From positions 12,312,866 to 12,376,865 of the forward strand of contig NC_047080.1 in assembly GCF_902459465.1 (NCBI RefSeq): DNA of 64,000 bases. Direction: 5' to 3'. Origin of the DNA: Asterias rubens. Its lineage: Eukaryota; Echinodermata; Asteroidea; Forcipulatida; Asteriidae. Positions 57,128 to 64,000 of this stretch are shown here, one piece after another; positions within the stretch are counted from its first letter, which is position 1; each line of letters begins with the position of its first letter. The notes beneath the pieces are model-generated. The model did no database searches. It worked only from the letters and a program-made list of their open reading frames with translations, and had not been told where the DNA came from. The translations under genes were made by a program, and so were the position numbers.

Positions 57128-57480
57128 TTTAGCTCAAACAAAGCCGAGGTTTCGAGAATTTTTATTTTATTTAAATTATTGCCTATAACTAGGCCTCATC
57201 AATTGGATTGGCCCTATGACTAATATGAATATTTTTGTTTACAACATTGAATGTCAAGATTGTGTATGTTGTCACCAGGTTGGCAAAAGTATACCCTTTG
57301 TTTTTAGTAGCACAACCATTGAGATGTGTAATTTATTGCAGTAAATTTATTGCAGGTCGCCTGTACTTTTGTCAACCACTAAAGTGCAAAACTCGCAGCT
57401 GTGACGTTGCACAAGGAGTCTAGAGCAACCATCTCAGCACGCATGGATGGGCGTTATGTGATACTCTTTATCATCGCATC

Positions 57481-57831
57481 TTTGAAGGCATCGGACACTA
57501 TTGGTAATGACTCCAAATAATTGTTAGCATAAATACTAACTTGGTAACGGGTACAATGAATACGGGTACAAAAACTTGTGAGAAACGGCCCCCTCTAAAG
57601 TAACATAGTTTTAATTTTGGAGAAAGAGGTAGTTTCTCACTCGAATAGAAGCCTTTTATTATGCATCTGAAAGCACTCAAAGCTGTGCAACAAGGGTGTC
57701 TTTTCTTTCGTTATTCTCTTGCAACTTCGATACCCAGATTTTCACAGGTTTGTTATTTGATGCATTTGTTGGGATACACCAAATGAGAATACTGGTCTTT
57801 GACAAGAACCAAAGGTGTCTAGTGCCTTTAA
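57481..57831. mobile_element. MITE, GGCACTGGACAC family, fullest copy
   Basis: Left end GGCATCGGACACTATTGGTA, right end ACCAAAGGTGTCTAGTGCCT, inverted relative to each other; about 350 bp with TGCATCTGAAAGCACTCAAA inside. Non-coding. Confidence 0.75.
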
Positions 57832-58844
57832 AGAAAAGGGACCCAGGAATGGTGACGTACAGAGGACGTCATCGTTTCGCTACCGTGTATAGAAGGTGAA
57901 CCATGAGGATCTGCACACAATGTGTGAGCTTACGTGATGCCATTGTTGGGTCTTTTACAAAATGGAACAATGGACCCCACAAGGAATTTTTTGGTGCAAC
58001 ATAATAACAAGATAATTGTTTATAAAAGGGACAACAATCAGGATCCGTAGATGTTGGCTGGGTGTGAATGTGTGACTGGTCAATATTGAAACACAACTTA
58101 AACGTCTTTGTTAAAACCAGAACATCACCCTCTTCCACAGTTTAAAATTATTCCAATATGTATGTATAACCAACGACACAGTCGACGATTAGGGTTGTTT
58201 CTAACTGTTATTGTAATCGTAAACAAAAGAAGTTATTCAAACATATACAAATTCCTGCCTTATCACCAACGGCCAAAGTGGGAACAAAGAATAAAAAATG
58301 ATGAGGAGAATCAACCCAACACTTCAGTGCAGATAAATCTGAGCCATTTTCTATTTCTTGCAAGCTAAAAATATACGAAGCGGCGTATAAAATAATTCTA
58401 ACAACAACAACAGCAAGGTAAATATATATGTTAAGTCACGGCTTACACAGTTGGAATACAGAGCAGAAAACAGGCCTTTTGATTTTATTAATTCCTGTAT
58501 AGTACTGGACGGTTGGAAAAAATCACGTCACAGCGTCAAACAGGAAATACAGCTCCATAGTTTATATACATAGACTGACAACAAGGCCCGAGTATGGATC
58601 CGTTTAGAACCAAGCTGTTAACAAGTCCTAACACTGTTGCTCTAGTTTTTCTTCTTCCTTCTTATTCTTCCTCAAAAAATGACGCTAATCAACTATGTGA
58701 GATTTGTTTAAATAATTGTGTTTGTTTGTTGAATACTACACACCATGGTTCTGGCGACCATTTATTTTTTATAACAAGAGTTTAAAAGACTCTTAACAGA
58801 CGGAGAGGTAGAAATAACAAAGATACGCCCAACAGTTTATTTTG

Positions 58845-58920
58845 GGATCGTTCGCCATTTTTTCTTCTTTTGAGATCGTTCGCCATTTTTTCTTCTTTTG
58901 AGATCGTTCGCCATTTTTTG
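58845..58920. repeat. 28-bp tandem repeat, 2.7 copies
   Basis: Units GAGATCGTTCGCCATTTTTT + CTTCTTTT at 58,847, 58,875 and 58,903. Confidence 0.85.
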
Positions 58921-61439
58921 ATGATGAAATCATACGGATGTCTTTATCATGAAATAAACATCTTTACTCTATTTATATGGACAAATAGATAGTTCTTGCA
59001 ATAGTCGTAGGCCTATACATACTGTACCAAAAAGTCAGCATTGTCTTGAATGGATAAGTTACCACGAAAAAAGGGCAATATTTACTGGCAGATTCTTAGG
59101 GTGAATTGTGTAATGTAGTAACACTGAACAACTGTGAACATTGATGCCCGTGGAAAATACTGTAATCTACGCAACATAAGTTAAATGGAGACGCTTTTTG
59201 TTTTCATAATACTCGAATTACATTTATGTACGATATGAAGTAGTCGACTATAGGACAAATCTTCTGTCCAATATGACTGCGGGAAAATATCTGTTCTTAA
59301 TGTCACTTTCTGAAATATCATTTCAGTATACTTTATGCAGTTTTATAACACAATCGAGGTTCCTTTCTTATTACGTTTAGTACGTTTTTGATTGTGTAGC
59401 TTTTTCAGCTGGGAAAAAAACTTTGCAATTCTCGCTTGCACTCAAGCATGACCCTTTAAACACGCGATTCGTCATCACAATAACCCATATAAAAGATACA
59501 TGCTAGTTTATTGCGAGTGAGATTTGCAGAGTTTCCCCCTTCCTGGTGAGTGAAGATGGGCTGTCGGAACCACACGAGGATTAACCTTCACAATGGGGTC
59601 TATAGTAACACAACATCTGTAAAATGAGAATTTATGTAAAAAAACAGCTCTAGGCTTTTAGTTTTCTGTTATCATACATCATTGACCTTGACTCTGCTGA
59701 GCGCGTCAAATTCAAATTGCTCATGCACATAATCTGGTAGCACCCTGGTGTGGAGCTGACGATGTGTAATTACTGATTGGTCTTGGGTTAAGAGTAAATC
59801 GTTGAGATCCGAAAACAAAGCTACAGTATGGCGTACAACTATACACAAAACAATCAGTTAATGTAAACCGACAAATAAACTTATGGTTCGTTCTTAACAA
59901 AATACTTAAGGAAATAAAAAAATATAAAAAGGTATACATGCAATAAAAAATAAAAAAACAGCCCTATTTGTAATTCGGGTTTACTGGAGCAAACTATACG
60001 CAACTGCTGGGGAAAATCTAGTCTACAAAAAAGTCCAGTAAATGAAGCAAGTAATTCGTTAAAAAATAATATACAATTCAAATTTGTAGAAACCACTTCC
60101 CAAAACAGAAAACACAACAATACTATAAAGAGGGACTCAAACGATGTAATACAACGTGTTTTACATCGTATGCAATTTTAGTAGGGTAGGCCTACGATGA
60201 ATCAGGTACAATGATGATTTTGACGCAGAAATAACCCAGATATAATTAATTCCCGTTAAACCCCACTTTGGTTTGAGCGTGGTTTTTTACAAAAAAGGGA
60301 AAAAGGGAAACGATGTGTGCTTTGTGATAAAGATTTCATATTGTAATTTTTGCGGTTTTCTGAAGAATCACGAATGGCAGACCTACATTGGGGCTTGGAC
60401 TTATGGCTTGGGCTTAAAGATTAGGAAATTGGCTTAGCGATAAGGGCTCGGGCCCCGTCAGTTAATTAGAAAATGTGTGATATCCTTATTTGGCTTCAAA
60501 CTTGCGGGTTGAGCCCAAACGGTAGACTAAGCCAAATCCGTAATAGTGTACGGAAACAATATCTGCAAAATAATACTGATGTGTAGAATATAAAATAACT
60601 TTAACCTTTGTTCGTTTTACCCGGGGTATGGTGCAAAGTTAACCAGTTGTCATTAGCTTATTTTAGAGTGTTAATTAAAGGCAGCATGATCGAGGGAAAA
60701 TTGTTCGTGGTAATTTTCTCCAAAGTCTCGATATTCGTTAATTGGTACTTAAATTTAATGATCTCTTTTATAAAAAGCAGTTATTTTTTCTTCTTGTTTT
60801 AACACACAATATAAAATTAATTATGTCTAAAACCTACTCTGCTTTCTATTAAACGTTGTTATTACTTACAAAAAAAAACAAGAAATCAAGATAAAAATAC
60901 CCAACTTCAATTTAATTTTACATAAAACTGGAAAAAAGTGACAAGGCAAGTGGGTAAAGATATTTGTTTTTAAACCAAAAGAAAATGGCAAGAATGGTGG
61001 ACTACAAATTGTATTCACAACTTCATCGACTGCTATTGTTAAGTTCTCTATTATTATTTGAACAAATGTACACATGCAGCAGCATTTTAATATTTTTATG
61101 CAGAAGTGCTACCGGATGCATTAAAGTTAATAAACATCTGTGTCTAATTTATACTAAGTTAAAATTAAGCAGAATCTCTACTAAAAAAAGAAAAAAATAA
61201 CTTCTAGACGATGCCCTTCTACTGTAAACCTATTTTGTTTATAATTTTTGTAGAGTAACTACGGTAACACCACAATGTATCACCTACAAGATACCCCTTT
61301 GTATTATTTTCATTAGTAAACTTATAAAAAAAATCACAAACACGAATAGCACCAATGTTGAGACAGCATCCCTTGGGGTCATCCGAGCCAGACAACAGGT
61401 AGAGGGATGCTTCGGGAATACAGCTGCTGCCTGCGCCCC

Positions 61440-61583
61440 TTAGTTAAAGCACACGGGACCCGCCTTGTAGCCAAATCTTTGAGACTTTGTTCCGAAGTCA
61501 CGAGCTGCAAAGTCCATAATTGGAAGCTGTTGCAGCTTAGTGGTGGTGATTTGTAGGACAGTCTCTCCCTTTCCAGGCTTGTC
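61440..61583 (-). CDS. COLFI last coding exon
   Basis: 144 nt including the stop, acceptor GATACTAG. Reads GETVLQITTTKLQQLPIMDF and ends FGYKAGPVCFN, the fibrillar collagen C-terminus. A longer open frame (61,379-61,780) on the same strand is out of phase and misses this. Confidence 0.93.
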   Translation of the reverse strand, partial: DKPGKGETVLQITTTKLQQLPIMDFAARDFGTKSQRFGYKAGPVCFN

Positions 61584-63300
61584 CTAGTATCAAAGAGAGA
61601 ATGGCGACAGGTGAATTTATGAATGTCAACTGAACCGAGACGGTGAGGCAATTCGTTCCAACTCGGGATATATTTAACCTTATTCTGTGCCCCCCCCCCT
61701 TTCCGATCAGTGTAGAATAAGTTCCCAATAAGAGAATAAACTTGTTTAGAGTTTGGTTTGCATTGCAGGGTCGTCATCATCCAAACTATTTCAATTAGGT
61801 TTACGTCTTCACTGATGACTTCAAAATATATAAGGATTCTGCTTGGAGGGTGCTCAGGGAAGATTGCTCAAGAGATGAGGTGCCTCTTGACAAAATGATC
61901 CGGAAAATTGTTCGTATCCTGCCACTACTTTTCACTCATTTTTTACCAAAAGGCATATCTCACTGAGTAATTAGTTGTTAATTTATTCTTCTGGCTGCCG
62001 CTTCCCAGGTTGTATCGTAATTTGGGAGTGATCCCTGGCTACACGGCAGTTAACGGTTGTATGGCTGCTGACTGGCACCCCGAACAAAGATATTGACAAA
62101 ATAGGGACACGCCAATGTAGGGCTAGATAACTCAGTTGGTAGAGCGCCGGCACGTTAATCCGGAGGTCGTTGGTTCGAATCCCACTCTAGTCAATTCTTT
62201 GTTCAACCCCAAAAGTTAATTTATTTCATAACGAATGAAACGGTGGTTACAGGTTACGGAAACTTTTTTTCCTAAATGATCCTTCTACCATTGCACACAA
62301 GGTATAAGATCGGGTAGAAGTGTTTAAACAAAGTCACCAATAAAGACCCTTACCTTGCAATTATCTAGAAGGACTTCAGGTTCCATGGTTGATCCATACG
62401 CAAACTCCTCCTCATTAGCTCCCTGTAGTTTGATGGCGTTATCAAACGAACCCAGTGACTTATCGAACCAACCAGCACTACGGCTGCACATGTAGGTGAA
62501 ATTCTGTGTAGCTTGGGTGCTGAGGAGGCGTAGGAAGGTCAGCTGTACGGTGCTAATACTCTTGTAGGTCAACTACAGAAACAAATGTAAGAAAAGGAGT
62601 TATTATTTGTGGTTTTACAGCATTTACGTAGCTCTGACCTGTCAGTATACTCCCCTTTATCCAACCACTGGCTCTTGCCACAAAACTCTACGACTGTGGA
62701 GACTTATTAAACCCTTTTCACATACGAGAGCAATTTAGCAATGCTACCTTGCCAAACCTACTGTGTGAAAGGGACTTTTTGGGATAGGCTTGTTTGCTAA
62801 ATGAACAATTTCACAAATACACAGGAAGTTCCCACTAACTTACATACATCGGTCCATCATGCATCCATCCCCTTCTCTTTAGCCATTTACAAATGACATC
62901 AATTTAACAGGGGTCCCTTGCTAACTTTGTCGTATGAAAGAGCTTTAGTCGTCAGTACACAAACATGGAAGGTATGAAACTTTGTGGCAGTCAATGGTAC
63001 TAAATGAAGGCTAAATGCATCTTGCAGCTTACAAAAGTTCCCCCATTCAACAGAGGATTATTTGTATGATACATGTGGGGGTGGGGGAGTGGTAGGGGTT
63101 ATGTTATCCTTTTTTATGCATCTAAAGTTTCGTCGTCAGGGCAACTGGAGGTACGTGAACATTGATGAGGTGCCTATGTGCCGGCCCCGAAGCTACGCCG
63201 GGTAATATGTGTCATCTACCGGTTCTTAAATCATACTCACCGGGTCCACTTTAGTGTCACTGAACCATGCACCAGGTTTAGCCTTTCGGTAACCCCGCAT
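61440..63300 (-). CDS. Fibrillar collagen C-propeptide (COLFI), last three coding exons
   Basis: Read downward: 63300-63241 (20 codons), 62572-62354 (73 codons), 61583-61440 (47 codons plus stop TAA). All phase 0 with good splice sites. The domain directs chain choice and trimer nucleation in the endoplasmic reticulum before proteolytic removal; the mature protein is extracellular matrix. Signs: VQLTFLRLLSTQATQNFTYM, a DNCK block, LPIMDF and the terminal GPVCFN. The N-F-T site matches the conserved COLFI N-glycosylation position. EPEVLLDNCK resembles the type XXIV/XXVII clade (CK) more than the type I/II/V clade (CT), so a COL27/COL24-like chain is favoured; inference from remembered sequences. 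The triple-helix exons lie beyond the right edge. Confidence 0.92.
62121..62215 (+). mobile_element. tRNA-Asn-derived SINE, near-intact tRNA part
   Basis: The first 72 nt fold as a tRNA: acceptor arms GGCTAGA / TCTAGTC (one G-T), D arm with AGTTGG, anticodon loop ACGTTAA (anticodon GTT, 62,154-62,156), T loop GGTTCGAATCC. Followed by tail AATTCTTTGTTCAACCCC AAAA, shared with the other copies, so a SINE rather than a working tRNA. Lies in the last collagen intron. Confidence 0.8.
62354..62572 (-). CDS. COLFI exon: conserved core
   Basis: 219 nt, 73 codons, acceptor TTCTGTAG, donor AAG|GTAAGG. Begins LTYKSISTVQLTFLRLLSTQ, has the NFT sequon, Cys in YMCSRSAGW and ends DNCK. Confidence 0.94.
63241..63300 (-). 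CDS. COLFI exon: third from last
   Basis: 60 nt, acceptor TTTTATAG, donor CCG|GTGAGT. Reads YRKAKPGAWFSDTKVDP; short, identified by position, phase and the aromatic WFS pattern before the conserved core. Confidence 0.8.
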
Positions 63301-64000
63301 CTATAAAAGAGACATCACAAGTTAAATATAAAGCTATCATTAATCAATCAGATATAAATGACAGAATGTAAACAGTAGACGGAATGTACACGGATATTAA
63401 TAATACAACATACAATTACATGGATGAATTGTTGACATAGTTCCTGATGCCTGCATGATTGTTAAACTCTACTAATAAATCAAAAACAAACCAAAAATTG
63501 ATTTAACTTTCAACTTTTTGAAAAGGTACTGATTACACTGCATAATGTATTCTTTTCAGATTGAAAGTTGCGTTTATTTTCTCACTTTCATCACAATATT
63601 ATTGTAAGCGAATAAATGGCGTGAACAAAACGTACGCCAGAATAAATGCTCCATCTGTGGCTGCTGTCAACAATGTATCACCATACTTTTTGAAAGCAGT
63701 TTTGGGCAAACAATGAATTCACCAGATGGCAAGACCTAATAGGGCTGACTTATTGTTTAATATATTACTGTTTAGATAGTTGTTGTTTGGTACATCTTTT
63801 GATTTATGGGACCATTGAGGCTTAATTGGTGTCAACTGTATACATAATTAGTAGAAAGGGCTGCTGCAAATAGAAACATAAAAAAAATTAATAAATAAAC
63901 GGGGAAAAAGGAAAGGGGAAAAAAAAATATCCACATGAATGGACTTCTTTTAAATGAGCAATCATTTTTGTCTTAACATTCATTCAAAATAGTCAGCGCC
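63301..64000. other. Collagen intron, no exon seen
   Basis: AT-rich sequence with no exon-like segment on the minus strand that I could join to the 63,300 acceptor; the next upstream exon is presumably outside the window. Confidence 0.5.

Larger units (their letters stand above)
50734..61439. other. 10.7-kb stretch without a recognised gene
   Basis: May contain the NR2E promoter and untranslated exons. Simple AACT repeats (51,352-51,485), a MITE (56,980-57,127), a full GGCACTGGACAC element (57,481-57,831) and a 28-bp triplet repeat (58,845-58,920) are seen. Open frames at 52,308-52,709 (-), 53,273-53,590 (+) and 54,324-54,710 (+) show no domain, splice context or convincing codon pattern. 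Confidence 0.5.

Noticed and set aside
59690..59830. Minus-strand frame of about 48 codons ending VHEQFEFDALSRVKVNDV, with a possible acceptor
   Set aside because: Looked like a terminal exon, but I recognise no family and found no partner exon.
61379..61780. 133-codon minus-strand frame as a gene
   Set aside because: Out-of-phase shadow of the last collagen exon and its flanking intron.
62121..62192. Functional tRNA-Asn gene
   Set aside because: D-stem, anticodon-stem and T-stem mismatches and a SINE tail shared with other copies.

Overview
The window is animal nuclear DNA: spliced genes with GT-AG introns, AT-rich introns and intergenic DNA, and many dispersed short repeats. Protein similarity and repeat style (palindromic elements, tRNA-derived SINEs) suggest a deuterostome invertebrate. 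An echinoderm is my best guess, possibly a sea star. No bacterial, phage or CRISPR features are present.

Layout: (1) 1-7957, minus strand: an AKNA-type gene, nine supported exons plus one candidate microexon, running off the left edge. (2) 8-18.9 kb: intergenic, holding a 19-copy 48-bp minisatellite at 10,997-11,908, hairpins and palindromic elements. (3) 18,926-37,239, plus strand: a complete whirlin (WHRN) gene, 14 coding exons joining in frame to about 1,084 residues with HN1-PDZ1-PDZ2-HN2-proline-rich-PDZ3. (4) 37.2-43.3 kb: whirlin 3' side, with an 11-copy 23-bp minisatellite carrying CRE-like sites. (5) 43,365-50,733, minus strand: a nuclear receptor of the NR2E (TLX/PNR) group, five coding exons, about 425 residues. 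(6) 50.7-61.4 kb: no recognised gene. (7) 61,440-63,300, minus strand: the last three coding exons of a fibrillar collagen C-propeptide, most like the type XXIV/XXVII clade; the gene continues past the right edge.

The main biological result is gene order. From general knowledge, COL27A1, AKNA and WHRN lie close together in the human genome (9q32). Finding a collagen of that clade, whirlin and AKNA within 64 kb suggests an old linkage group, here with an NR2E receptor between collagen and whirlin. No shared pathway is implied: whirlin is an actin/stereocilia/periciliary scaffold, AKNA a centrosomal/AT-hook protein, NR2E a transcription factor and the collagen an extracellular matrix protein.

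Much of the rest is repeats: at least three terminal-inverted-repeat (MITE-like) families, two or three tRNA-like SINE families, one partly duplicated whirlin exon and several young minisatellites.
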